Shown: positions 1-10,238, numbered from the stretch's first letter. The stretch is DNA of 64,000 nucleotides from PKWO01 sp036384915 (GCA_036384915.1 DASVLJ010000071.1:1-64000); one strand, 5' to 3'. The notes: generated by a model from the letters alone, not told the origin. Translations and numbers: made by a program.

Positions 1-51
1 CTGCTTCTTCTTGCCTGCGAACTCTGCTGCGGAAAAACTCGATTGCTTCAT
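1..51 (-). CDS. IS5-family transposase, N-terminal fragment (cut by window edge)
   Basis: Only the first 17 codons lie in the window, reading leftwards from an ATG whose complement is at 49-51. They translate as MKQSSFSAAEFAGKKKQ, which looks like the N-terminus of IS5-group DDE transposases (a short Ser/Phe/Ala stretch, then a Lys/Arg-rich segment before a TRRE-type motif that would fall outside the window). The identification is by memory of the family and on a very short stretch. The truncated ParA-like frame to its right fits an IS insertion. Nothing can be said about whether the transposase is complete. Confidence 0.55.
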   Translation of the reverse strand, partial: MKQSSFSAAEFAGKKKQ

Positions 52-145
52 TTTTATCGGTATCGGCAAAGGGGACGTGCTATTGTGCCAGCTATGCTGC
101 GCCCAATCGAGGGGCCGGTGAATAAATCAGCGTTTCCTTAGCAAA
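1..145 (-). mobile_element. End of an IS5-like insertion sequence (right boundary uncertain)
   Basis: The region between the transposase start (51) and the first bases of the ParA-like frame (about 146) has no coding sense of its own and is the expected leader plus terminal inverted repeat of the IS. A plausible end on the minus strand is CTAAGGAAACGCTGATTTAT (about 123-142). The other terminus lies outside the window, so the inverted repeat and target duplication cannot be confirmed. The boundary is inferred from where the ParA-like reading frame begins. Confidence 0.35.
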
Positions 146-424
146 GACTTCTTTTCGTCTATGGAAAGAAGCGGAATGGTCTACGCGCCTGAGCAGTACA
201 TGGCGGATTTCATTACGGCACAATACTGTCTGGCCGAGATTCCGGATTTTCAGGGCCTTCTGCCTAAGGCGCATCAAGCGGGCGTCCCAGTATTCGAATT
301 GACTGACCGTGAAATAGGTGAGTCCGGTACGGTCTTGGAAGGTATGCAGGAAAAAAGAGCCTTGTTTGCGAAGCAGTTCGAAAATCTTGCCCAAAAAATT
401 ACTGCCTTAATGCAGTATGCGTAA
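146..424 (+). pseudogene. ParA-like ATPase, C-terminal remnant truncated by the IS
   Basis: An open frame of about 93 codons runs from the presumed IS end to a TAA at 422-424. Its last part, with PVFELTDREIG, a SGTVLEGM segment and a final FAKQFENLAQKI helix, resembles the C-terminus of ParA/AAA_31 partition-type ATPases. The Walker A and B motifs expected upstream are absent, so the gene is broken or lies partly beyond the IS. An internal ATG at 161 could start an 87-residue product, but without a nucleotide-binding site it would not be a working ATPase. The stop overlaps the start of the HEPN gene, so the two were an operon. The ParA call is from pattern resemblance only. Confidence 0.5.
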
Positions 425-1025
425 TTCGCTGGCGCTTTTCCAGAGGAATACGCAGCAGGCACGCGAGATTTCCGTGCTTTATGATTACTTGGTCACCACT
501 GTGGCGGTTCCTCTGTCATTCGATGACCTGTTGCGATCTCAACTCGTCTACGGAGTTAGCGCCTTTGACAAGCTGATTCATGATCTTGTCCGGATTGGCA
601 TGGTTCAGGCTTTCATGGGGACTCGGTCTCCGACAGGTAAGTTTCTTTCTGAACCTATCTCTATTCAATTGCACATCGACATAGCCCAAGCAAGTCTTCC
701 CCCAAAGGAACATGTGTTTGAGCAAGCTCTTTTTCGAAAATTCAAAGCCATTTCCTACCAAGATCCAGTCAAAGTGGCTGATGGTCTGAGCTACATATGG
801 GATGAATCGCAGAAGTGGCAAAGAATCGCCGCTGCATTGAGTATGTCGGAGGCAGATGCCAAGACAAGATTGAAGCTCATAGCGGATCGCCGAAATGTAA
901 TTGTTCACGAGGCCGACATTGACCCTTCGACCAACGCAAAATTCACCATCAGTAAAGCGGAGTCGGAGGGGAGTCTGGATTTTCTCGTGGCTTGTGGCAA
1001 TGCAATCGCAAACTTGGTTATTTGA
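417..1025 (+). CDS. HEPN-domain protein (putative RNase toxin / RiboL-PSP-HEPN type)
   Basis: A 202-residue soluble protein with no signal peptide or membrane segment. Near its end, at residues 159-164, it carries RNVIVH, the R-x4-H motif that forms the catalytic pair in HEPN ribonucleases; the surrounding RRNxIVHEAD context matches the RiboL-PSP-HEPN group. HEPN proteins are commonly toxins or abortive-infection effectors, often paired with a partner encoded next door. Its ATG overlaps the last 8 bases of the truncated ParA-like frame, implying translational coupling. Base composition is clearly more A+T-rich than in the rest of the window, suggesting acquisition by transfer. The RNase function is inferred from the motif; a HEPN protein with another role is possible. 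Confidence 0.65.
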   Translation: MRNSLALFQRNTQQAREISVLYDYLVTTVAVPLSFDDLLRSQLVYGVSAFDKLIHDLVRIGMVQAFMGTRSPTGKFLSEPISIQLHIDIAQASLPPKEHVFEQALFRKFKAISYQDPVKVADGLSYIWDESQKWQRIAAALSMSEADAKTRLKLIADRRNVIVHEADIDPSTNAKFTISKAESEGSLDFLVACGNAIANLVI

Positions 1026-1254
1026 GTTTGCTTGGCTTCGTGATGCCCCGATGGATTGGCTTGCATTGTTGTCGACGGACTCGTAACTGGATAGCTTAAA
1101 CGCATCAAGAGAAAATCGACCAATACTTCACTATCGTTGCGGGCTGTACGGCAATTTTGCATAAAGTGCCGAAATCCCGGAGAATAGGAACTTAGCCAAC
1201 TCGATCCAGCCGGTGTCGCCAGCAGTCCGCTAGCGCGCCGGCAGCATAATCATC
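1026..1254. other. Intergenic junction between foreign-looking segment and core genome
   Basis: These 229 bases carry no gene, tRNA or recognisable terminator. The first part is A+T-richer like the HEPN gene, and the sequence shifts to the G+C-rich style of the core genome towards position 1190. I see no direct repeat or tRNA 3' end that would mark an attachment site. Confidence 0.4.
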
Positions 1255-2379
1255 ATGTCCATCAAAGTCAGCCACCATTTCGATGCCGGCGCCATTGAAG
1301 TCGTCTCCGCCGAGCGCGCCTCCGCCATCGACCTCAAGGTACGCAAGGATTCGCATTCCGATTTCCTGCAATGGTTTTATTTCCGCCTGCAAGGGGCGGG
1401 CGGCCAGCCTTGTACCATACGTTTGTTGAATGCCGGCGAGACATCCTACCCGGACGGGTGGCAGGATTATCAAGCTGTGGCGAGCTACGACAATGAAGTC
1501 TGGTTCCGTGTGCCGACCTCGTTCGACGGCAAGGTGCTGACGATTGAGCACACGCCCGAATACGATAGCGTTTTCTACGCCTATTTCGAGCCTTATTCGT
1601 TCGAACGCCACCTGAGCCTGATCGGCCGCGCCCAATCCTCGCCGCTGGTGCGCGTGGAAGACCTCGGCAATACCGTGGACGGCCGCGATTTCAACCTGCT
1701 TGTCGTGGGAGAACCCACCGCAGCGAAGAAGGTCTGGGTCATCGCGCGCCAGCACCCGGGAGAAACGATGGCCGAATGGTTCGTCGAAGGCATGCTTGAC
1801 GCGCTGCTTGACGAGGCCAACCCGATTGCGCGCAGCCTGCTGGAAAAGGCGGTGTTCTACATCGTGCCCAACATGAATCCCGACGGCTCGGTGCGCGGCA
1901 ACCTGCGTACCAATGCCGCCGGCGCCAATCTCAACCGTGAATGGATGACCCCTTCGCTCGAACGCAGCCCCGAGGTGTATCACGTCAAGAACCGCATCGC
2001 TCAAACCGGTGTCGATCTGTTCCTCGATATCCATGGCGACGAAGGCTTGCCCTATGTGTTCGTGGCAGGCAACCAGATGATAGAAGGCTTCAGCGCCGCC
2101 GAACTCGAATCGCAGCGCCAGTTCATTGAAGACTTCAAGGTGGCCAGCCCCGATTTCCAGGACAAGTTCGGCTACGCCGACAACAAATACAGCGCCGACA
2201 TGCTGACGCTGGCGTCCAAATTCATCGGCCACACCTATCGCTGCCTGTCGCTGACGCTGGAAATGCCGTTCAAGGACAATGCCAACCTGCCCGATGCTGC
2301 CGTGGGCTGGGATGGGGCGCGCAGTGCGCGCCTGGGCGAGGCGATTTTGCAGCCGGTGCTGCGTGCATTGAACCGGTAA
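1255..2379 (+). CDS. M14 family zinc carboxypeptidase (cytosolic carboxypeptidase-like)
   Basis: A 374-residue protein with an N-terminal beta-rich domain (about 1-120) followed by an M14 metallocarboxypeptidase domain. The zinc ligands are visible: HPGE with H167 and E170, and H260 in DIHGDE. NPDG (208-211), R214 and the NR pair at 227-228 give the substrate-binding residues, and E336 in TLEMPF is the likely catalytic glutamate. The two-domain layout is that of the bacterial homologues of cytosolic carboxypeptidases (M14D/M14-6). There is no signal peptide, so it acts in the cytoplasm; the natural substrate is unknown. It is followed after 3 bases by the CYTH gene, so the two are likely co-transcribed. 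Confidence 0.85.
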   Translation: MSIKVSHHFDAGAIEVVSAERASAIDLKVRKDSHSDFLQWFYFRLQGAGGQPCTIRLLNAGETSYPDGWQDYQAVASYDNEVWFRVPTSFDGKVLTIEHTPEYDSVFYAYFEPYSFERHLSLIGRAQSSPLVRVEDLGNTVDGRDFNLLVVGEPTAAKKVWVIARQHPGETMAEWFVEGMLDALLDEANPIARSLLEKAVFYIVPNMNPDGSVRGNLRTNAAGANLNREWMTPSLERSPEVYHVKNRIAQTGVDLFLDIHGDEGLPYVFVAGNQMIEGFSAAELESQRQFIEDFKVASPDFQDKFGYADNKYSADMLTLASKFIGHTYRCLSLTLEMPFKDNANLPDAAVGWDGARSARLGEAILQPVLRALNR

Positions 2380-2382
2380 GCC

Positions 2383-2844
2383 ATGGGCCGCGAGATCGAG
2401 CGCAAGTTTCTGGTTCGCGGCGCGGACTGGAAGCAGGGCGCTTCCGTCACCGTCATGCGCCAGGGTTATCTCTCGACGGACCCCGGGCGTGTGGTCAGGG
2501 TGCGCGTGGAAGGTGACCAGGCGGCGCTGACCATCAAGGGCAAGTCGGTGGGGGCCGTGCGCGGCGAGTGGGAATATGCGATACCCGTGGCCGATGCCGA
2601 GGAATTGCTTGGGCTATGCCAGCGTCCCGTGATAGAAAAGAGCCGCTACCGTGTCGAACATGGCGGCATGCTGTGGGAAATCGACGAATTCCGCGGCGAC
2701 AATGCCGGCCTGGTGGTGGCGGAAATTGAGTTGGAGTCCGAAGACCAGGCTTTCGCGAAGCCGCATTGGGTGGCAGAGGAAGTCACGCAGGACGCGCGCT
2801 ACTACAACTCCAACCTGCTGCGCCACCCATACAAGGATTGGTAG
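2383..2844 (+). CDS. CYTH domain protein (inorganic triphosphatase / adenylate cyclase fold)
   Basis: A 153-residue single-domain protein. It begins with the CYTH signature EIERK (ExExK, residues 4-8) and has the alternating charged strands of the triphosphate tunnel fold, including a VRVRVEGD segment, TIKGK, and a late EIELES strand. Bacterial stand-alone CYTH proteins of this size mostly hydrolyse inorganic triphosphate with a divalent metal; adenylate cyclase activity is another known role in the family. It lies 3 bases after the carboxypeptidase gene and runs convergently into the DUF2863 gene, whose stop codon directly abuts its own. Confidence 0.85.
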   Translation: MGREIERKFLVRGADWKQGASVTVMRQGYLSTDPGRVVRVRVEGDQAALTIKGKSVGAVRGEWEYAIPVADAEELLGLCQRPVIEKSRYRVEHGGMLWEIDEFRGDNAGLVVAEIELESEDQAFAKPHWVAEEVTQDARYYNSNLLRHPYKDW

Positions 2845-4062
2845 TCAGTGCAGATGGCCGGGAGCTTGCGGCACGTCTTCCGGCATCTCGGCATGGACCA
2901 GATCGGCGTCGAGATCGGGGTAGAGCGGTGCGCCGCAATCGTCGCAGAATTCCATTGCAAAGCGTTCGCTGTGCTGGCGGATTTGGCGCAGGCCCGACGC
3001 TTCCAGCAATGATACGATGGTCTCCAGCGGTGTCTTGCCGGCTGGATCGTTCGCGGGGAAGCGCGAATTTTCATCTTCTTCGCCGAGCAGCGGCCAAACC
3101 ACGCCATAGATCACTTCAGGCTCGTGCTGCAGTGTGAAACCGATGCGGTATTCGTCGATCCGGCCTTCGGATGGGTTTTCCGCAAAGCTGCCGATGGCGG
3201 CGCCGAGTTCCGACGGATCGACGTTGAGTGCATGCGTCAGGTAATGCACGGCAGCATGGATCGAAGCCGGGCGGATGCGCTTGTCCGCTTCACGGCAAGC
3301 GACGTAATAGGCTTCCGGCAGCAACAGCTCGAGCCCGCAGCCGGGCAACAGCTTGGCCAGGTTCGGCTCGGCCTGCTTGCGCCATTGCAGCAGGGCGGTT
3401 TCGCGCTCGGCTATGTTTTGCACGCTTTGCCAATGGAACAGCGGCTCGCCGGCCGGCACCACGACGGCAGTCAGCAGGTAGCGCGTGTCGGCCAGGAAGG
3501 GGGCGGTCTCCGGCGCATTGGCCGGCGCCTTGGGCGTCGTGCCCTTCAAGGCGGCCTGTGCCAGCTTCTGCGTCAGCGCCAGGGTTTCGACATGGCTGCG
3601 CGGCATCTGGTCCAGCGAGAATAGTGTCGGCGCCAGTGCCATGCGCGCGTCGGCGGCCAGCACGTGGGCATACAAGTGCGCCGAGAGGGTGGCCATCATG
3701 TCAGGCGAAATCGGACCGGAAGCAATCGAAAAGCGCGTCCAGGCCAGGATGGGAGCCGCGATCAACAGCGCATCATATTGCCGGCCCTCGTGTTCGATGC
3801 GGCACGATTCGCTGCAGGCTTCCAGCGTTTCGATCAAGACTTCATAGGCGCCATTCTGCTGCTTGAACAATTCGTCGAGCGAGGCATCGGCGGCATCTTG
3901 ATGGCCGGTTTTCAGGAGCTTCTGCACCAGGGTATCTAGGAGCTTTTCCCAGCCGCGCTCTTCAAGCCGCGAGGCCGCTTGCGTCACGGCTTGCGCATAC
4001 GAGACCAGGCGCTGGCTGTCGGCGGAAAGCTTGGCGGAAGAACCTTTGTTGGGACGACGCAT
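2845..4062 (-). CDS. DUF2863 family protein
   Basis: A protein of about 405 residues starting at the ATG at 4062 (MRRPNKGSSAKLS); an in-frame ATG 20 codons upstream exists but adds an atypical hydrophobic stretch, so the shorter form is preferred. It resembles DUF2863, a family of unknown function found in Betaproteobacteria. No signal peptide or catalytic motif stands out. The C-terminal part has an FCDDCGAPLYPD segment, a small CxxC that could bind a metal. It converges on the CYTH gene with abutting stop codons. I assign no function. Confidence 0.7.
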   Translation of the reverse strand: MRRPNKGSSAKLSADSQRLVSYAQAVTQAASRLEERGWEKLLDTLVQKLLKTGHQDAADASLDELFKQQNGAYEVLIETLEACSESCRIEHEGRQYDALLIAAPILAWTRFSIASGPISPDMMATLSAHLYAHVLAADARMALAPTLFSLDQMPRSHVETLALTQKLAQAALKGTTPKAPANAPETAPFLADTRYLLTAVVVPAGEPLFHWQSVQNIAERETALLQWRKQAEPNLAKLLPGCGLELLLPEAYYVACREADKRIRPASIHAAVHYLTHALNVDPSELGAAIGSFAENPSEGRIDEYRIGFTLQHEPEVIYGVVWPLLGEEDENSRFPANDPAGKTPLETIVSLLEASGLRQIRQHSERFAMEFCDDCGAPLYPDLDADLVHAEMPEDVPQAPGHLH

Positions 4063-4208
4063 CTTGATATTGGCGCAATGGAATTGGAAAAACCCATTGT
4101 AGAGGATTCTGCCGATGGTCATCGAAAAGCGGGTAACGAAGGATTTGCCGTGGGCAAGTCCTTGTGCAATGCAGCGATAGACAAATTTCTGATGTTGGCG
4201 ATTGGGGC

Positions 4209-4318
4209 TGTAGATTGGTGTTGAGCGCGAGCGAAGCCCAACATCGGACGGTGGCGCCTTACGTGCGTTTGCCGAGGCCGGCTATGTTGGGCTTCACTTC
4301 GTTCAGCACCAACCTACA
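4209..4318. repeat. 110-bp inverted-repeat element (REP-like, TAGGTTGG...CCCAACAT arms)
   Basis: Two arms of about 35 bases face each other: TGTAGATTGGTGTTGAGCG...AAGCCCAACAT at 4209-4244 and the complement of a near-identical sequence at 4284-4318. They differ at a handful of positions and surround a loop of about 40 bases. The same type of arm, with GCGAAGCGAAGCCCAACA wording, is a common dispersed palindromic repeat in proteobacterial genomes as far as I recall. It sits between acnA and the DUF2863 gene, immediately beyond the acnA terminator. Confidence 0.8.
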
Positions 4319-4344
4319 AAAAACGCCGGCCCGGGGCCGGCGTT
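4316..4344 (-). terminator. Intrinsic terminator of acnA
   Basis: On the minus strand, 20 bases after the acnA stop, an 11-bp perfect stem (AACGCCGGCCC at 4322-4332 pairing with GGGCCGGCGTT at 4334-4344) is followed by a run of T residues. This is a classic rho-independent terminator for acnA. Confidence 0.85.
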
Positions 4345-4363
4345 GTTTCCGAAAGGTAGAAGA

Positions 4364-7096
<2,733 letters not shown>

Positions 7097-7187
7097 GGTT
7101 TCTCCTTCTTGGATACTAGTAAATTATTGGAACGGTCTATCTTGCTGCGTGCGTGTCAATTGCGTTGAATCTGTTCGATATTCCGCC

Positions 7188-7688
7188 TCAGCCCGCTGCC
7201 CCTTTGGGAGCGTCGGCCCGGACTTGCTGCTCCGGCGTGTGGCACTCATTGGTCAGTTCATGCCCCGTCTTGGAGTCGAGCAGGATGCCCTTGGCCGGGA
7301 TTGCGATCCACACCAAACCGTAGTGCTTGTTCTCGAAGCGGTCCGCGCCGGTTGTCGTCGGAATGCGCGTCAATCGGTGGACGCGCTTGCCCCACTTCAG
7401 GGCCACGTGATCGCTGTCGTCCTTGTTCTGGAACACCGTCAGTTTCGCGCCGAGTTCGCACTGGTATTCGTAGACGGCGCTGGTGGAGACGTCCGGCTCG
7501 GGTTCGTCTTCTTCCGCGCCTGCGGCCGGTGCCTTTTTCACCGCCTTCCTGGATGCCTTTTTCGATTTCGGCGTGCCGGCGGCGGCAGTGTTCGATGCCG
7601 AGCCGGGAGCGGCGGCCTGGGCGGCGGCGGTGTTGGCTGCCAGCAGTGCGGCGCAGGCCAGCAAGATTGTAGTCAGTGCGGATTTCAT
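7188..7688 (-). CDS. Secreted MliC-like protein (C-type lysozyme inhibitor fold)
   Basis: A 166-residue protein starting at the ATG at 7688, which has AGGAGA at the right distance; a start 7 codons further upstream lacks this support. Residues 1-23 form a signal peptide ending in AAA-QA. A low-complexity Ala/Lys/Ser linker (about 25-65) leads to a C-terminal domain of about 80 residues with the MliC pattern: YQC near the beginning, LTVFQN, a GADRFENKHYGLVW segment and a closing C (TNEC). MliC proteins inhibit C-type lysozyme in the periplasm. The match is remote, so inhibitor activity is inference. Confidence 0.6.
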   Translation of the reverse strand: MKSALTTILLACAALLAANTAAAQAAAPGSASNTAAAGTPKSKKASRKAVKKAPAAGAEEDEPEPDVSTSAVYEYQCELGAKLTVFQNKDDSDHVALKWGKRVHRLTRIPTTTGADRFENKHYGLVWIAIPAKGILLDSKTGHELTNECHTPEQQVRADAPKGAAG

Positions 7689-7737
7689 CAATTTATCTCC
7701 TAGTTGCACAAGGGGGCTCAGTGGTGGATACGCGTCT

Positions 7738-8706
7738 TCATGACAGCAGCGCCGATGCCCCGTCGGGCAAGGGTGCGCCGCTCATCCTTGCGCGCTGAAT
7801 AATAGTCCAATAGTAGCGATAGCTGGCGCGGTCATGCAGGCGGCCGTTGACCTTGATCGGCCCCCAGTCTGCCGCAGCGGCCTCGGTCAGGATTTGCGCC
7901 GCTTCATTGACTTCCGAGCTGCGCGGCGACATCGCCTTGAGAATGGGTTTGATCTGGTCCGGGTGGATGCTCCACATGCGCGTGTAGCCGAACTCGGCAT
8001 AGGCGCGCGTCGCGTCAGCGGCGACGACGGCAGTGTCCTTGATCTCCGTCGTCACGTTATGCGAAGGCGTCTTGCCGTAGGCATGGCAAGCGGCCGAGAT
8101 TTCCAGCTTGGCGCGCGCCACCAGGGGGTGCGTAAATTGGCCTGGCGAACGCATTGCGGTTGCAGGAATTGCGCCATGATGGGCCGAAACGAAATCCATG
8201 ATGCCGAAAGACAGGCATTCGACCTGAGGCAAGGCGGCAATGGCGCGCACGTCCATCAGCGCGCCGTGGGTTTCGATCAATACATGGATGGGCAAGTGGC
8301 CGCGCACCCCGCTATGGCGGTTGACCATGGAAATCGCATCTTCCACATGGTTCGCGCTTTCAACCTTGGGCAAGACCAGGTAGGCCAGACGGTTCGCCGC
8401 CGTGCCGCAAATGATTTCCAGGTCGGACTCGAAGAATTCGCTGCCGCAATCGTGCACGCGTGCGCCGATGCGGCCATGACGGTTCTCGTCGCCGGCGATC
8501 AGTTGCGCCACCAGCCTGGCGTGCGGGACTTCATTGCCGGCTGCAGCGCCGTCTTCGCAATCGAAGGTGATGTCGAATACGGGGCCAAGCTCTTGTTGCA
8601 GGGCAAGCGACTTGCGCATCAGCTTTTCCGAGCCGGCGTAATGGTCGCAAACCGGTATTGAAACCGGTGCATGCTTGCCTTGGAATAAAACCTCGGAAGG
8701 GTGCAT
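7738..8706 (-). CDS. HpcH/HpaI aldolase / citrate lyase beta-like (CitE-like) protein
   Basis: A protein of 322 residues from the ATG at 8706 (MHPSEVLFQG); further upstream codons do not look like the family. It has the CitE-type TIM barrel features: DITFDCEDG with the metal-binding acidic residues, VLPKVES, a catalytic-barrel VLIETHGALMD segment, FGIMDF, and a late MWSIHPDQIKPI. Free-standing CitE-like proteins cleave or hydrolyse malyl-CoA, citramalyl-CoA and similar esters rather than forming citrate lyase, since citD/citF are absent here. It lies 132 bases after mdh on the same strand, separated by two strong hairpins, so it may be expressed with malate dehydrogenase. The exact substrate cannot be read from the sequence. 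Confidence 0.8.
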   Translation of the reverse strand: MHPSEVLFQGKHAPVSIPVCDHYAGSEKLMRKSLALQQELGPVFDITFDCEDGAAAGNEVPHARLVAQLIAGDENRHGRIGARVHDCGSEFFESDLEIICGTAANRLAYLVLPKVESANHVEDAISMVNRHSGVRGHLPIHVLIETHGALMDVRAIAALPQVECLSFGIMDFVSAHHGAIPATAMRSPGQFTHPLVARAKLEISAACHAYGKTPSHNVTTEIKDTAVVAADATRAYAEFGYTRMWSIHPDQIKPILKAMSPRSSEVNEAAQILTEAAAADWGPIKVNGRLHDRASYRYYWTIIQRARMSGAPLPDGASALLS

Positions 8707-8770
8707 GTGCTGCTTATCTTGTGCAATGAGTAATGCAATAAAAGCTGCGTGGGTGGGGTGGTTCTTGTAG

Positions 8771-8824
8771 CGCCGGCGTGTTGCACACACCGGCGGAACC
8801 TGCGGTGCGGCATCGCCGCACCGC
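8771..8824 (-). other. Two adjacent GC-rich hairpins between mdh and the citE-like gene
   Basis: Directly after mdh lies GCGGTGCGGC (8802-8811) pairing perfectly with GCCGCACCGC (8815-8824), and next to it a second hairpin with arms CGCCGGCGTGT / ACACACCGGCG (8771-8797). Neither has a T run, so they look more like mRNA-stabilising or attenuating structures than full terminators. Confidence 0.6.
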
Positions 8825-8838
8825 TTGGTCGGGCCGGA

Positions 8839-9828
8839 TCAGCCGACCAGATGCTTCACGCCTTCGCGCTCTTCCATCAATTCCTTCAGCGTGACATTGA
8901 TGCGTTCGCGCGAGAATTCGTCGATTTCCAGGCCTTGGACGATCTTGTATTCGCCGTTCTCGGTCGTGACCGGGAAGCCGAACATCGTGCCTTCGGGGAT
9001 GCCGTAGGAGCCGTCAGAGGGAATGCCCATGGTGGTCCATTTTCCGTTGGTGCCGAGCAGCCAGTCATGCACGTGGTCGATGGCGGCATTGGCGGCCGAT
9101 GCGGCCGAAGACAGGCCGCGCGCGTCGATGATGGCGGCGCCGCGCTTGCCGACGGTGGGCAGAAACACGTCCTTGTTCCAGGCCTGGTCGTTGATCATGT
9201 CCTTGACCGAAGCGCCGTCGACGGTGGCGAAGCGGTAGTCGGCATACATCGTCGGCGAGTGGTTGCCCCAAACACACAGCTTTTCGATCGAGGCGACGGG
9301 CTTGCCGGTCTTGGCGGCGACTTGCGACAGGGCGCGGTTGTGGTCCAGGCGCAGCATGGCGGTGAAGTTCTTGGCCGGGAGGTTAGGGGCCGATTTCATG
9401 GCGATGTAGGCGTTGGTGTTGGCCGGATTGCCGACGACCAGCACCTTGACGTTGCGCGACGCGACGGCGTCGAGTGCCTTGCCTTGCACCGTGAAGATCT
9501 GGGCGTTGGCTTCGAGCAGGTCCTTGCGCTCCATGCCGGGGCCGCGCGGACGGGCGCCGACCAGGAGGGCCACATCGATGTCCTTGAATGCGGTCATCGG
9601 GTCGCTATGGGCGGTCATGCCGGCCAGGAGCGGGAAGGCGCAGTCGTCGATTTCCATCATGACGCCCTTCAAGGCCTTCTGTGCCTTTTCGTCGGGGATT
9701 TCCAGCAGTTGCAGGATGACCGGCTGGTCTTTGCCGAGCATGTCGCCGTTGGCGATGCGGAACAACAGGGAATAACCGATCTGACCGGCGGCGCCGGTAA
9801 CGGCAACGCGCATGGGGGCTTTAGCCAT
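8839..9828 (-). CDS. mdh: Malate dehydrogenase (NAD)
   Basis: A 329-residue NAD-dependent malate dehydrogenase, the last oxidation step of the TCA cycle. The dinucleotide motif GAAGQIG is at residues 12-18, substrate arginines lie in the mobile loop (GARPRGPGMERKDL), and the catalytic histidine is near residue 189 in WGNHSPTMY. The length and the MAKAPMRVAVTGAAG beginning match the group found in Betaproteobacteria. A GGAG ribosome site precedes the ATG. It is transcribed divergently from the GntR gene, sharing a 465-base upstream region. Confidence 0.97.
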   Translation of the reverse strand: MAKAPMRVAVTGAAGQIGYSLLFRIANGDMLGKDQPVILQLLEIPDEKAQKALKGVMMEIDDCAFPLLAGMTAHSDPMTAFKDIDVALLVGARPRGPGMERKDLLEANAQIFTVQGKALDAVASRNVKVLVVGNPANTNAYIAMKSAPNLPAKNFTAMLRLDHNRALSQVAAKTGKPVASIEKLCVWGNHSPTMYADYRFATVDGASVKDMINDQAWNKDVFLPTVGKRGAAIIDARGLSSAASAANAAIDHVHDWLLGTNGKWTTMGIPSDGSYGIPEGTMFGFPVTTENGEYKIVQGLEIDEFSRERINVTLKELMEEREGVKHLVG

Positions 9829-10110
9829 GATGAATCTCCAAAGAAGAAGTAAGTGAAACCGGGTCTGTCTTCATGCCGCGCAGCGTAAGCGAGGGCAGGG
9901 CCCAGGCACGGCAATTCAACGCACAGTCGTCTATGATACCTTTGAAAGGCGGCGCCGGCAGGGAAGGGGCACGCAAATTGGAAGCCATCATGTGCCCGGC
10001 AACCTGCCTTTATCGTGGCTGCCGTCGTTCGTCACGCATCTGTCATACAATGTGCGCCGCAAGCGCGATTCCGATTCGATTCCGGCCCTTGATGCGGCGC
10101 GGAAAAGTTT

Positions 10111-10163
10111 TCGCGTAAACCGGCGTAAATTTCGGTACATTCCGGTACGCATTGGGTACGCAT
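10111..10163. repeat. Five GTA repeats phased at 10 bp
   Basis: The trinucleotide GTA, in the context SCGTAAA or CGGTAC, occurs at 10115, 10125, 10135, 10145 and 10156, so once per helical turn on one DNA face. The last three copies are close to GGTACGCATT. This looks like a tandem direct-repeat binding site for a DNA-binding protein. Confidence 0.55.
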
Positions 10164-10218
10164 TGTGGCAAACCAACGCGAGTTTAGGCTTCTCGCCGGA
10201 CGCTGTCAATGATAATCT

Positions 10219-10238
10219 TATGTCTTATATAAGACATA
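10219..10238. promoter_or_regulatory. Perfect 20-bp palindrome, candidate GntR operator
   Basis: TATGTCTTATATAAGACATA is a perfect inverted repeat 55 bases before the start of the GntR/UTRA gene. GntR-family dimers bind short palindromes of this kind and usually regulate their own promoter. No second copy is visible upstream of sdhC, gltA, acnA or mdh in this window. Confidence 0.65.

Noticed and set aside
92..394. A 100-codon frame on the minus strand at the left edge
   Set aside because: It is antisense to the ParA-like remnant and runs into the IS leader; it has no conserved pattern.
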